34,374 bases of DNA from Candidatus Parabeggiatoa sp. nov. 3 (GCA_003645185.1 QNEL01000017.1:1-34374); one strand, 5' to 3'; positions 1 through 7,282 are shown, numbered from the stretch's first letter. A program made the numbers and translations. Notes: a model not told the origin generated them from the sequence alone.

Positions 1-737
1 TGAAGGCCGGTTGCGGCTTGGAATATGTAGGAAACCTAGGGCCAAATCCAAACCATAACGGCTGGCCAAATGTCCAACGCTATTGCCCGCTAAAGTATAG
101 CCCAGCGATAACAAGGCATTGACCGGATCAAGTGGCGGACGGCGATTACGCTCTTTAAACCCCCACGCATTGTCCCACAAAGTGCGCCATTGCGCCAAAT
201 AGTTTTTGCTGACACTGCCCTCAATACCCATCAGAGTGGCATTATCAAAGGCATGATTAATTTTATTCTGGGCGCTTGAAAAATCATGCTTTAAATTATA
301 CTTAGCATCGTCATAAATTGCGCTTTTTTGACAGACAGACACAGCCAACAGCTAAAGCAGTTGTCTAAAAGCTCAAGTCACCTAAAGGTGACTAAACCTA
401 TCTCTAGCGAGATTTCGAGCGCCAAAAGCGCAAATTGACTTAGATTGTCCACTGTTATAATTGTCGTGTTTTGTTAGTCACCTTTAGGTGACTTAAGCTT
501 TTAGACAACTGCTTTAGCTGTTGGCTATTAAGTTAAAAGTAATAGCGACCTTATGACAGTGCTAAGTATATAATAAGTTGACACAGCAGCATCACCCTGC
601 ACCACAATGCGACGCAGCGCACTAATGCCCACTCGATGCTCATCACCATCAGGATAACGTAGACAAACCACTTGCTGATTGTTAGTTAATTTTAACTCAG
701 CCCCACGAGAATCTACCAACAAAGTCATCGCACCCAT
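1..737 (-). pseudogene. cas1: cas1, CRISPR integrase, split by an inverted-repeat element and running off the left edge
   Basis: Two pieces of one Cas1 read on the minus strand. The N-terminal piece (737 to about 576) begins MGAMTLLVDSRG and reaches IVVQGDAA, the usual Cas1 N-terminal beta domain. The C-terminal piece (about 331 to 1) carries LMGIEGSVSK, containing the conserved metal-binding Glu, and DPVNALLSLGY of the helical catalytic domain; it is open to the window edge. Between them lies a 184-bp inverted-repeat element (343-526). By comparison with normal Cas1 length, several tens of residues are also missing, so this is insertion plus deletion. The start at 737 is supported by AGGAGG five bases upstream. 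A second Met codon at 728 overlaps the stop of the upstream reverse transcriptase as ATGA. Cas1 normally integrates spacers with Cas2; this copy cannot make a complete protein. No CRISPR array is visible here. Confidence 0.85.
343..526. repeat. 184-bp inverted-repeat element (MITE/REP-like) inside cas1
   Basis: Arms 343-393 and 476-526 are 51-bp inverted repeats differing at one position. They begin AGCCAACAGCTAAAGCAGTT and contain an inner palindrome GTCACCTAAAGGTGAC. The roughly 82-bp centre is unlike that of the related copies at 2997 and 4032. No ORF lies inside. The arms match the elements flanking the IS200-like transposase at 3580, so that enzyme or a relative is the likely mobiliser. 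Confidence 0.8.
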
Positions 738-1285
738 GATGCCCTCCTTTTCCACACACGTTGCCACACATTGCCAGATCGTTTATGAGAAGCAGTGTGT
801 GAAGCGGCCAGTTTATCGGTTTTCAACCAAGGCAAGGCAGGTACACCAGATCGCCCGGCCCATTCCCCATTTTGCAAGGCCTTTAATAATAAACGCCCCT
901 TGTTCGCCATTGCTTTAACCGATGTTTGGGAGGATTGGAATAAACGGGCCCAATCCACTTGTCTCAATCCCCCTTTTGAAAACAGAGCCTTTAAGGTTAA
1001 AGCTTGATTAGCATGAGACGACGAGAAAATCACCCTACTTTGCTCAGGATTTAAGCTCAGGCCCATTTTTTTCAATTTCACAAGTTTTTGCGCGCAAAAA
1101 CTTTTGCGTGAAATGCTTATCGGCCCATTTCAAGGCTTGATGAGCGCCCGCTTCTTGTTGAGCCAAGACAATCAAATCCTCTCCAATAGCGCACAAAGGG
1201 AATACGCTTATGATGTAAAAAGGCCTCAAAGCGATGCAAATACAACTCGCATAAAAACGGCGATATAGCGTTTCCCGTTTGAATA
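725..1285 (-). pseudogene. Reverse transcriptase fragment next to cas1 (CRISPR-associated RT type)
   Basis: Minus-strand fragments resemble the palm and thumb of group II intron/CRISPR-type reverse transcriptases. The string SPFLCELYLHRFE (around 1265-1225) is the RT block before the active site. FVRY at about 1190 should continue as ADD, but one extra base changes frame and DLIVLAQ resumes in the next frame, so the YxDD site is destroyed. A palindromic repeat (about 1075-1115) then interrupts the protein before LKKMGLSLNPEQSRVI, and the frame changes again. The end, 725-727, overlaps the second cas1 Met codon as ATGA, so RT and Cas1 were separate, translationally coupled genes, not a fusion. 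The RT N-terminus is absent; a repeat array starts at about 1300. RTs beside cas1 are known from type III systems, where they allow spacer capture from RNA. No effector genes are in the window. Confidence 0.7.
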
Positions 1286-1297
1286 AAGTACAGAAAA

Positions 1298-1440
1298 TTG
1301 AACCGCAAAATAAATTTGGAACGAAAACGGCAAAATAAATTTGGAACGAAAAGCCGCAAAATAAATTTGGAACGAAAACGGCAAAATAAATTTGGAACGA
1401 AAAGCCGCAAAATAAATTTGGAACGAAAACGGCAGATTTC
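1298..1440. repeat. Family A tandem array (GCAAAATAAATTTGGAACGAAAA unit, five copies)
   Basis: Five near-identical units, built on AAATAAATTTGGAACGAAAA, alternate two spacers (CGG and GCCG). The same unit, mostly in the opposite orientation, recurs at about 21000-21385, 22186-22328, 23155-23285 and 33690-33940. The array lies where the N-terminal half of the reverse transcriptase should be. It is a tandem repeat, not a CRISPR array, because the units carry no unique spacers. Confidence 0.85.
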
Positions 1441-1540
1441 AAGAAAACGCAAAAGGCGCAAAAGGCGCAAAAGACGCAAAAGACGCTAATTTGTCAATTC
1501 ATTTGCGTCTCTTGCGCCTCTTGCGCCTTTTGCGTTAAAA
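1441..1540. repeat. Tandem GCGCAAAAG units forming an imperfect hairpin
   Basis: Tandem GGCGCAAAA and GACGCAAAA units (about 1448-1487) are followed by their inverted counterpart, TTGCGTCTCTTGCGCCTC (about 1503-1535). They enclose a short AT-rich loop and end in a run of A. As DNA this is a long imperfect stem-loop; on the minus strand the A run becomes a T run. A transcriptional role is not shown. Confidence 0.6.
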
Positions 1541-1641
1541 AAAAGTACCCGATAAGTGGAAACCGCCCTCTCATCAATCCGTTCAATCCCCAGAGCCAAA
1601 GTACTATACCTCCTGTCAACTTTGCAATCACGTTTTGACGT

Positions 1642-2787
1642 TTGTGGTTGTTTCAATTGGCGATTTTGCCATACCTCCTGTCAACTTGTTACTTTTATAG
1701 TCTGGCTAGCGATGGGAACCATCATCTTTGGTTGGGTACAGATAATGGTGTAGCTCACCTGTCTTTTGGAAAAACGTTGAGCGGTGATTTAAGCGGCCAA
1801 CGCGCCGCGATTCTGATTCATCCCGAAAGCCGTGGCGGCGATATCAAACACCAATCCAGCGAAAAGATTAGCAGCTATGCTTATCAAGTTTTGTCAGAAC
1901 GCTATTATCGCCATGACGAGATTTATTTTGTTGCTTATAAACCTGAGATGGATATCAATGGCGATTATCGAGCGGATACCAATGCTGTCGATGCGCCCGT
2001 CAAGTTTGCAGAAAAAGCGAGTGGCGCGCAAACGCGCAGTTTAAGAATAGACGACATTCGCCAAGCTTTTGAATGGGCGAAACAACAAGGGGCTTTAAAT
2101 CAACCTTTGCTGGTTGTTTTAGTAGCCGAAGGCTTAGCTGAAGGGCAGTTATTACTTGATCCTGTTTCCAGCCAAGGTTTAACGGCCCCTGATTTAAAGG
2201 TGTTTTTGGATGAGTATCAAACCAGCACAGGCAATTCTGTTGTGATAGTGATTGAAGCCAGCTATGCGGGCAAACTGATTCCTGAATTAGCAACAGATGA
2301 AAATCGCATTATCATCACCAGCACGAGTGCTGATGAGGCAACACAACATACCGATGTTTTAGGGCAAGATGCGTTTAGTTGGCGTTATTTCAACGCCTTA
2401 CGTCGCGGCAATAACTTTTGGGATGCCTTCCATCACGCATCAAGCCGCTTATCACAACAGCCTCAAATTGAAGATAATCAACGATCTGGCCGGTTAGCGA
2501 AACAATTTTGTCTTAATGGATGCTTCACACTGCGCCTGAATCAAACGGTTTATCACGATGGTGATACGTTGCGTATCACCTTACCGCCATTACCGAGTGG
2601 AAAAGTGCCCTACATTGGGATCGGGCTACCTGATGGCAGTGCGGTGTATACCTTGCCTGAAAAGAATGGATTCATGCCTTTTGATGGCACAACACTGTCC
2701 GCTTGGCAAGATGGCGATGTGGTTGTTGAACCGTTAGCGCATCCGGCGTTTTGGGAATTGAATGTGGGCGCGATGAGGATAGAGTAG
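1642..2787 (+). CDS. Propeller/caspase-like (C13-type) protein lacking the expected catalytic residues
   Basis: Residues about 20-41 form one regulator-propeller repeat (ASDGNHHLWLGTDNGV), so the N-terminal part of a longer propeller protein is probably missing; upstream DNA holds two copies of ATACCTCCTGTCAACTT. Residues about 55-300 resemble the caspase-fold/C13-like domains common in large sulfur bacteria: strand AAILIHP, an Asp-rich insert, VVLVAEGL at 158-165, TAPDLKVFLD, VIVIEASYAG at 201-210, and RIIITSTSADEA. In active relatives the two motifs are normally a (D)HG and an EACYSG. Here the His position is Glu163 and the Cys position is Ser207, so hydrolysis by the usual dyad is unlikely. 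The C-terminal 100 residues look like a beta-sandwich. The start codon is uncertain because the first 20 residues arise from the repeat-bearing leader. A scaffold or sensing role is inference only. Confidence 0.65.
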   Translation: MWLFQLAILPYLLSTCYFYSLASDGNHHLWLGTDNGVAHLSFGKTLSGDLSGQRAAILIHPESRGGDIKHQSSEKISSYAYQVLSERYYRHDEIYFVAYKPEMDINGDYRADTNAVDAPVKFAEKASGAQTRSLRIDDIRQAFEWAKQQGALNQPLLVVLVAEGLAEGQLLLDPVSSQGLTAPDLKVFLDEYQTSTGNSVVIVIEASYAGKLIPELATDENRIIITSTSADEATQHTDVLGQDAFSWRYFNALRRGNNFWDAFHHASSRLSQQPQIEDNQRSGRLAKQFCLNGCFTLRLNQTVYHDGDTLRITLPPLPSGKVPYIGIGLPDGSAVYTLPEKNGFMPFDGTTLSAWQDGDVVVEPLAHPAFWELNVGAMRIE

Positions 2788-2807
2788 GTTGTATTAGCTC
2801 AATCTTC

Positions 2808-2970
2808 GTAGGGTGGGTAGCGTCTTTTTGCTGCCCACCATTAATTTTTTGAGCTTATTTTTCGTAGGGTGGGTAGCGTCTTTTTGCTGCCCACCATTAA
2901 TTTTTTGAGCTTATTTATAATATAGAAAAAATGGGGTAGGCACAAAAAGACGCTACCCACCCTACGGTAG
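2808..2970. repeat. Family B repeats (GTAGGGTGGGTAGCG hairpins), two direct and one inverted
   Basis: Two direct copies of about 55 bp start at 2808 and 2863 with GTAGGGTGGGTAGCGTCTTT, each followed by TTTTTGAGCTTATTT. An inverted copy lies at about 2938-2968. Each unit folds on itself (GGTGGGTAGC with GCTGCCCACC). Family members also occur at 11851, 13657, 14044, 14151, 19305-19570, 26426 and 32527-32640. Their place behind genes would suit a transcription terminator role, but this is inference. Confidence 0.75.
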
Positions 2971-2996
2971 ATTCTAAAACTTAATATAAAGTCAAC

Positions 2997-3240
2997 AGCC
3001 AACAGCTAAAGCAGTTGTCTAAAAGCTCAAGTCACCTAAAGGTGACTAACCAAATCTATAGCATCCTGTGGGATTGAAGGAATTTTTCCCTCAGGGCAAA
3101 AGGGCTTGTGTGATTGTGGACAGTCACCACCACCTGACTTGAGCTTTTAGACAACTGCTGCAACAGATTTTGCGCGCAAAATCTTTTTCACGCAAAAGTT
3201 TCGCTATACTTTTGCGTGAAAGCGTGAAAAGCTGTTGGCT
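2997..3240. repeat. Inverted-repeat element (copy 2), right arm interrupted by a GCGC palindrome
   Basis: The left arm (2997-3047) is the cas1-element type, with CACCTAAAGGTGACT. The right arm, from 3122, is the type found at 4158, with AGTCACCACCACCTGACTT. The centre is nearly identical to that of copy 4032-4209 (GCATCCTGTGGGATTGA, CAGGGCAAAAGGGCTTGTG). The right arm is broken after about 3160 by a family C palindrome (GATTTTGCGCGCAAAATC, then CACGCAAAAG with its inverse) and resumes as AGCTGTTGGCT at about 3230. Confidence 0.7.
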
Positions 3241-3545
3241 TTAGCTGTTGGCTTTAGCTGTTGGCTTGTAGCTTGTAGGATTGTAGGCTTGTAGGCTTGT
3301 AGGCTTGTAGGCTTGTAGGCTTGTAGGCTTGTAGGCTTGTAAGCTATTTGGTTAGTCACCTTTAGGTGACTTGAGCTTTTAGACAACTGCTTTAGCTGTT
3401 GGCTTGTAGTAGGCTTGTAAGCTATTTGGTTAGTCACCTTTAGGTGACTTGAGCTTTTAGCTGTTGGCTTTTAGCAGTTGGCTTTTAGCTGTAGGCTTAT
3501 AGGCTTATAGGCTATTTGCTTATAGGCTATTTGGTTAGTTGGCTA
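3230..3545. repeat. Microsatellite (GCTTGTAG)n and extra half-copies of the inverted-repeat element
   Basis: About ten copies of GCTTGTAG occupy roughly 3264-3340. They are followed by two right-arm copies with GTCACCTTTAGGTGACTTGA (about 3354-3405 and 3432-3470) and degenerate GGCTTATAG units to about 3535. ORFs crossing this stretch are artefacts of the repeat period. The array lies directly upstream of the transposase gene at 3580. Confidence 0.75.
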
Positions 3546-3579
3546 TTGACTTTAATTTGAAATAAATAAGGAAACATTT

Positions 3580-4113
3580 ATGGCATTATGGCGACTTTAT
3601 TACCATTTAATATGGGCAACAAAAAATCGTTTACCATTAATTACAAAAGATATTGAACCAAAACTTTATGATTACATAATTGGTAAAGCAGATTCTATTG
3701 ATTGTATTACTCATGCAATTGGTGGCATTGAAAATCACATACATCTAGTGGTTTCTATTCCCCCTAAGTTATCCATTACAGCTTTTGTACAGAACATAAA
3801 AGGAAGTAGTTCACATCAGGTTAATTATGAAATCAGAAATTCTCAAACCACATTTGTATGGCAACGTGGTTATGGTGTATTTTCATTAAGCGAGAAAAAG
3901 TTGGATGTAGCCATTGATTATGTCATTAATCAAAAACAACATCATAGTGAAGGAACGCTTATTAGATTGTTAGAAACAGATAGTGAGGAAGATAATGCGC
4001 CTAAGCTAAAGCCAACAGCTAAAGCAGCTAAAGCCAACAGCTTTCAGCCGTTGTCTAAAAGCTCAAGTCAGGTGGTGGTGACTAACCAAATCTATAGCAT
4101 CCTGTGGGATTGA
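3580..4113 (+). CDS. IS200/IS605-type Y1 transposase (RAYT-like, REP-associated)
   Basis: A single-domain HUH Y1 transposase of 177 codons. The N-terminus reads YYHLIWATKNRLPL. The metal-binding HUH motif is H53-I-H55 within ENHIHLVVS. Residues 96-103 contain RGYGVFSL, and Tyr114 in IDYVINQKQHH is the expected nucleophile for single-strand cleavage. The protein proper should end near residue 145 (SEEDNAP); the last 32 residues are translated from the flanking inverted-repeat element, which supplies the stop. No IS200-type ends or TnpB gene are seen. Instead the gene is bracketed by REP-like elements (2997-3545 and 4032-4209), as for RAYT genes, whose proteins act on genomic REP hairpins. A weak RBS (AAGGAAA) precedes the start. 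Confidence 0.85.
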   Translation: MALWRLYYHLIWATKNRLPLITKDIEPKLYDYIIGKADSIDCITHAIGGIENHIHLVVSIPPKLSITAFVQNIKGSSSHQVNYEIRNSQTTFVWQRGYGVFSLSEKKLDVAIDYVINQKQHHSEGTLIRLLETDSEEDNAPKLKPTAKAAKANSFQPLSKSSSQVVVTNQIYSILWD

Positions 4114-4209
4114 GGGGATTTTTCCCTCAGGGCAAAAGGGCTTGTGTGATTGTGGACAGTCACCACCACCTGACTTGAGCTTTTAGACAACGGCTGAAAG
4201 CTGTTGGCT
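4032..4209. repeat. 178-bp element with perfect 52-bp inverted repeats
   Basis: Arms 4032-4083 and 4158-4209 are exact reverse complements over 52 bp. Compared with the cas1 copy (343-526), both arms carry matching changes: GGTGGTGGTGACT replaces CACCTAAAGGTGACT, and CTTTCAGCCGTTG replaces CTAAAGCAGTTG. Pairing is therefore preserved. The element overlaps the 3' end of the transposase gene and contributes its stop codon at 4111-4113. Confidence 0.85.
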
Positions 4210-4236
4210 TATTGGCTTGTTGGCTACTTGGTTAGT

Positions 4237-4401
4237 TTATTGTTGCTGACGATGATCAAATTATTGATGAGTGGAATGGGGCTAGTCCAGAGCGACTAAA
4301 AGCGTTGCGTCACGATTTTGAAATAAAGGAAATCCAGCTTCCCGAAAATTATCGTTGCCCGGTTGAAATTTGGTTTGAAAATAGCAAACAAGCAAAATAA
4401 A
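4237..4401 (+). pseudogene. UvrD/Rep-type helicase fragment
   Basis: A short open frame with no start reads FIVADDDQIIDEWNGASPER and continues through LPENYRCPVEI before the stop near 4399. VADDDQxIxxWNGASPE and LxxNYRCPxxI are hallmark segments of UvrD-like superfamily 1 helicases (motif III region and the motif after it). Only about 54 of several hundred residues remain. The fragment starts abruptly at the edge of the inverted-repeat element and ends in an unrelated tail (WFENSKQAK). It is a remnant, probably of an accessory helicase gene. Confidence 0.7.
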
Positions 4402-4424
4402 TGACAAAACCAGAAACCTAAAAA

Positions 4425-5264
4425 ATGAAGATCAATGTACCACCTATCAAATCTCAAGGCATTAAAACAAAATTGGTTCCTTGGATAAAGCGCATTATTC
4501 CAGAAAAATTTGAAGGTTTATGGATTGAGCCCTTTATGGGTACAGGCGTTGTTGCGTTTAACCTTGCGCCTCAACATGCGCTGTTATGTGACACGAATCC
4601 TCATTTAATTCATTTTTATCAATCAATAGCTTCGGGTGAAATCACGGCTGAAATTGTCAGGCAGTTTCTGAATGATGAGGGTGCGAAGCTTTTAGAAAAA
4701 GGCGAATCTCACTATTACACAATAAGGGAGCGATTCAACAAAAAAGCGGCCCCTTTGGACTTTTTATTTCTCAATCGGGCCGGCTTTAACGGTATGATTC
4801 GATTTAATCGGAAAGGGCAGTTTAACATTCCTTTTTGCAGAAAACCTCAGCGATTTGCACAAGCGTATGTTACAAAAATCGTGAACCAGATAAGCTATGT
4901 TAGCCGTTTATTGAAACTCAAAGAATTTGTGTTTCAGTGTCAGCCATTTGAAGAAACCATTCCAAATGGAAAAAGCGGAGACTTGATCTATTGTGATCCC
5001 CCTTATATTGATAGACACGCTGATTATTATAATGGTTGGAATGGCGAACATGAGAAATCGCTTTACACCGCACTGTCTCAGACACAAAGCCAATTTATAT
5101 TATCCACATGGCATCACAATGATTACCGTGAAAACGACTATATCAAATCGCTGTGGAATCACTTTAACATTTTAACCCATGAACACTTTTATCATGTTGG
5201 CGGTAGTGAGGAAAATCGAAAGCCAATGATTGAGGCGATTGTTACCAATTACGAACCCTCATGA
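4425..5264 (+). CDS. DNA adenine methyltransferase, D12 class
   Basis: Transfers a methyl group from S-adenosylmethionine to the N6 of adenine in DNA. The 279 residues give a full-length D12-class (Dam-like) enzyme: a Lys/Gly-rich N-terminus ([12 protein letters not shown]), SAM-binding motif [13 protein letters not shown] at 35-46, an acidic loop CDTNPHL at 55-61, [15 protein letters not shown] (117-131) characteristic of the family, and catalytic motif IV DPPY at 191-194. The C-terminal part ends in [20 protein letters not shown]. No restriction endonuclease gene is adjacent, so this may be an orphan methylase or the survivor of a restriction-modification pair. An in-frame upstream ATG is absent; the start at 4425 gives the standard N-terminus. 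Confidence 0.9.
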   Translation: MKINVPPIKSQGIKTKLVPWIKRIIPEKFEGLWIEPFMGTGVVAFNLAPQHALLCDTNPHLIHFYQSIASGEITAEIVRQFLNDEGAKLLEKGESHYYTIRERFNKKAAPLDFLFLNRAGFNGMIRFNRKGQFNIPFCRKPQRFAQAYVTKIVNQISYVSRLLKLKEFVFQCQPFEETIPNGKSGDLIYCDPPYIDRHADYYNGWNGEHEKSLYTALSQTQSQFILSTWHHNDYRENDYIKSLWNHFNILTHEHFYHVGGSEENRKPMIEAIVTNYEPS

Positions 5265-5893
5265 GCTTGAAATCAATTTCAAGCTATATAATTTTCATAA
5301 TAAATAATTTCATCATAAGAGCGAACGACTCAAATTATTTTTCTGAAGGGGGCTACAGAAAATCGTGCCATGCACCATTTCACGCATTTTGCGCGCAAAA
5401 ACTGGGGCAAAGATATTTTTGAAGAGGCCTCTTTAGCGTCTTTAGCGTCTTTAGCGTCAAAGCGCGTTTATTTTTTCACGCAAAAGTTTTTCTGCACAAA
5501 ACTTTTGCGTGAAAACCTGTTTTTAGTAACGGCCAAAAAATCAGCTCATTTATGAACAACTTTATTTATTTGCCAAAAGCCAAATAGGCTACAAAATCAA
5601 ATTCAAATTAGCAAATAAGCATTTGTTAATTATTTAATAGGCAATATGGATTGATATAAATCAATTTTTTTAGAATGTTTAGGCGGTTGCGGGTAAATAT
5701 ATACCCACCTAAAAAATCTTAAATATCTGAATTATAAGATTGTTTTTGGGTATATTTTAAAACCGCAACCGCCTTATGACATTTTTTGATTTATTTCTGA
5801 TAACATTATTAAATTACTTATCCACAGAAAACGGTAAAGTCAGGAGTATTTCCCCTATTTTTTAATCCGTTATCAGGGTGTGAAAACGTAAAC
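5265..5893. other. Intergenic region with GCGC palindrome, tandem TTTAGCGTC and a cruciform
   Basis: No gene is supported. From 5380 to 5520 are family C pieces (TTTTGCGCGCAAAAA, then CACGCAAAAG paired with CTTTTGCGTG) around a four-fold TTTAGCGTC tandem (about 5432-5460). An FNR-type box is at 5651-5664. Arms 5681-5692 (AGGCGGTTGCGG) and 5763-5774 (CCGCAACCGCCT) are exact inverted repeats enclosing a smaller stem. The frame 5370-5555 is a repeat artefact. Confidence 0.6.
5651..5664. promoter_or_regulatory. FNR/CRP-type box TTGATATAAATCAA
   Basis: An exact match to the FNR consensus TTGAT-N4-ATCAA. It lies about 340 bp upstream of the likely start of the DUF4258 gene, just before a 94-bp cruciform, so its target is unclear. 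It has the same half-sites as the two boxes before ccoN. Confidence 0.45.
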
Positions 5894-5993
5894 GGTGGAT
5901 GAAAATTCCTCTACCCTACGCGAAATCAGCCAAGATTGTGTTAATGCTATTACAAATATTGACTTACTTTTCAATAACCTATGGTTTACCTAT

Positions 5994-6248
5994 ATGAAAT
6001 CAATACGTTTAACAAAACATGCACTTGAACAATGTATTGAACGTGGTACTGACAAAATCGAAATCAGTGAAGCGATTAGAGTGGGTTCTATAGAACCGGC
6101 AAAACAGGACAGGTTGCTTTATCGGGCAAATTTCCAATACAATAAATATTGGCAAAGTCAATTTTACAGAATAAAACAAGTAGCTCCTGTCGTTAAAGAA
6201 GAAGCTTATGAAATCGTTGTTATCACTGTTTACACCTTTTATTTTTGA
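5994..6248 (+). CDS. DUF4258-type small protein, possible toxin
   Basis: An 84-residue protein starting MKSIRLTKHALEQCIERG. The pattern hxxTxHAxxQxxxRG followed by a hydrophobic, Arg-containing C-terminal half (RLLYRANF, EIVVITVYTF) is that of DUF4258, a small RelE-like family often found in toxin-antitoxin-like pairs. A longer reading from 5895 would add 33 residues (MDENSSTL...); I prefer 5994 because the family begins with this strand-helix unit. The next gene starts nine bases after the stop and encodes a DUF2283 protein, a frequent partner. RNase activity is not shown by the sequence. Confidence 0.65.
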   Translation: MKSIRLTKHALEQCIERGTDKIEISEAIRVGSIEPAKQDRLLYRANFQYNKYWQSQFYRIKQVAPVVKEEAYEIVVITVYTFYF

Positions 6249-6257
6249 GAGAATGCT

Positions 6258-6497
6258 ATGATGAAAATCAGTTACGATCAAGAAGTTGATGCCCTTTATA
6301 TTCGCTTAGTCGGGAATTTACAGGAATGTCGCACGGTGCGTTTAACAGATGAAATTACCCTGAATATTGGGGCAGCTGAACAGCTTGTGGGTATTGAAAT
6401 TCTTGATGCTCAACAAATGATTGGTCAGGGAGCCTTACCCTCTGTGGAGTTGGAAAATATTGCTCTCGCAAGGCATGCCTCAATTCAACCCGTGTAG
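6258..6497 (+). CDS. DUF2283 protein, probable partner of the DUF4258 gene
   Basis: A 79-residue protein with the DUF2283 pattern: MKISYDQEVDALYIRLV at the start, then a strand DEITLNIGAAEQLVGIEILDAQ. The family's mark is YDxexDxLyixl followed by Gly-Ile-Glu-Ile-hydrophobic-Asp-Ala. DUF2283 genes commonly follow DUF4258 genes in probable toxin-antitoxin operons; the nine-base spacing supports cotranscription. A second ATG immediately follows the first (MMKIS). The last residues (LARHASIQPV) are probably lineage specific. Antitoxin function is inferred from context only. Confidence 0.65.
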   Translation: MMKISYDQEVDALYIRLVGNLQECRTVRLTDEITLNIGAAEQLVGIEILDAQQMIGQGALPSVELENIALARHASIQPV

Positions 6498-6517
6498 GGA
6501 GGGTTCCGCAAAATGAA

Positions 6518-6611
6518 GTTAGGGTTTAAATCCGCATTGATTATACAATCGAAATCGTTAGGGTTTAAATTCGCATTGATTAGATAATCGAAGTTGTTAG
6601 GGTTTTAAATC
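6518..6611. repeat. 39-bp tandem repeat, 2.4 copies
   Basis: Units start at 6518, 6557 and 6596 with GTTAGGGTTTAAAT; the third is cut short. The first two differ at several positions. They lie between the DUF2283 gene and the 3' end of ccoS. No coding potential is seen. Confidence 0.75.
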
Positions 6612-6627
6612 AAATCCCCGTGCGTGC

Positions 6628-6792
6628 TTATTCCTTTTTAACAGGCCGCACATTATCATCATCCATTAACACTTCATGGGCGGGCCCTTCTAAATCATCA
6701 AATTGCCCTGATTTGATGGCCCATAATAAGGCTAATACAATCAATCCTATTAATATCAATGAGATAGGAATGAGTAAAAACAGTATTTCCAT
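6628..6792 (-). CDS. ccoS: CcoS, cbb3-type cytochrome oxidase assembly protein
   Basis: A 54-residue inner-membrane protein needed for maturation of cbb3 oxidase, acting in insertion of copper and heme b into CcoN in studied species. The sequence has one transmembrane helix (residues about 3-24) followed by the family signature WAIKSGQFDDLEGPA and an acidic tail MDDDN. A purine-rich GAGAGAGA stretch lies just upstream of the start. The gene is isolated here: its usual partners ccoG, fixH and the DsbD_2-type gene lie 16-25 kb away on the other strand and no ccoI copper ATPase gene is in the window. It is a short, otherwise typical copy and probably functional. Confidence 0.92.
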   Translation of the reverse strand: MEILFLLIPISLILIGLIVLALLWAIKSGQFDDLEGPAHEVLMDDDNVRPVKKE

Positions 6793-6899
6793 TTCTCTCT
6801 CTTGGCTTATAAGCGGGTTTTGAAATAACGGCGATATAATTCACACGGGTAGTCCCTACAAACCAGTGGTGGTCTTACAAATCAATGACTTGTGTGATT

Positions 6900-7005
6900 T
6901 GCTTCGGTTCGATTTTGCCACGGAAAAACACGGAAAAACACGGAAAAAGTCATTCCGTGCTTTCTGTGTCATTCCGTGGCTTTTAATATCAGCGAAAATC
7001 AGCGT
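6900..7005. repeat. Family F inverted repeat (CACGGAAAAA units)
   Basis: Three ACACGGAAAA units after GCCACGG (about 6917-6950) face GTGCTTTCTGTGTCATTCCG (6957-6976), making a long imperfect stem. The whole unit recurs in inverted orientation at about 29680-29743, upstream of ccoG. Confidence 0.7.
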
Positions 7006-7018
7006 GATATAAAATTAG

Positions 7019-7282
7019 TTATGGCATTTTTTGTATCGTTGATTCGTATTCGGGAAAGTATTGATTGATGACGGGTAGATCGAAGCTGCCCAGGATGCTG
7101 GTGTTGCTTTCGCGTTGTAGTAGAAATTCAAAGGATTTTTCAATCAGTTGTTCTGGTGTGATGGTGTTGTGGGTCAATTTTTCATGGTACGAGAGGGAGA
7201 GGGTGACGTTGTGCGTTGTGGTTGTGTTGCTTTGTACCGTGACTTTGAATGTGGTGTCATTGAGTTTTTCTACGGTTATCAT
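7019..7282 (-). CDS. Small conserved hypothetical protein downstream of cobW
   Basis: An 87-residue soluble protein. It begins MITVEKLNDTTFKVTV, then has an alternating polar/hydrophobic strand, HEKLTHNTITPEQLIEKSF, and ends with NTSILGSFDLPVINQYFPEYE. I recognise the ending (SxLxxFDLPVIxxYFPEYE) as a recurring conserved motif of small uncharacterised bacterial proteins but cannot name a function. The start at 7282 is chosen over a GTG at 7291 because AGAGG lies eight bases upstream. It follows the CobW gene by about 80 bp, with a hairpin (7326-7353) between, so cotranscription is possible. Confidence 0.6.
   Translation of the reverse strand: MITVEKLNDTTFKVTVQSNTTTTHNVTLSLSYHEKLTHNTITPEQLIEKSFEFLLQRESNTSILGSFDLPVINQYFPEYESTIQKMP

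Noticed and set aside
725..767. RT-Cas1 fusion protein
   Set aside because: The RT frame stops in ATGA at the second Cas1 Met codon and Cas1 has its own RBS, so these are separate overlapping genes.
1298..1440. Possible CRISPR array next to cas1
   Set aside because: Units are directly tandem with only two alternating 3-4 base joints and no unique spacers; the same unit occurs at five other places far from cas genes.
3204..3437. 77-codon minus-strand ORF with LQAYKPTS repeats
   Set aside because: Translation of the GCTTGTAG microsatellite and element arms.
5370..5555. 61-codon ORF
   Set aside because: Spans the TTTAGCGTC tandem and CACGCAAAAG palindrome; no RBS or homology.
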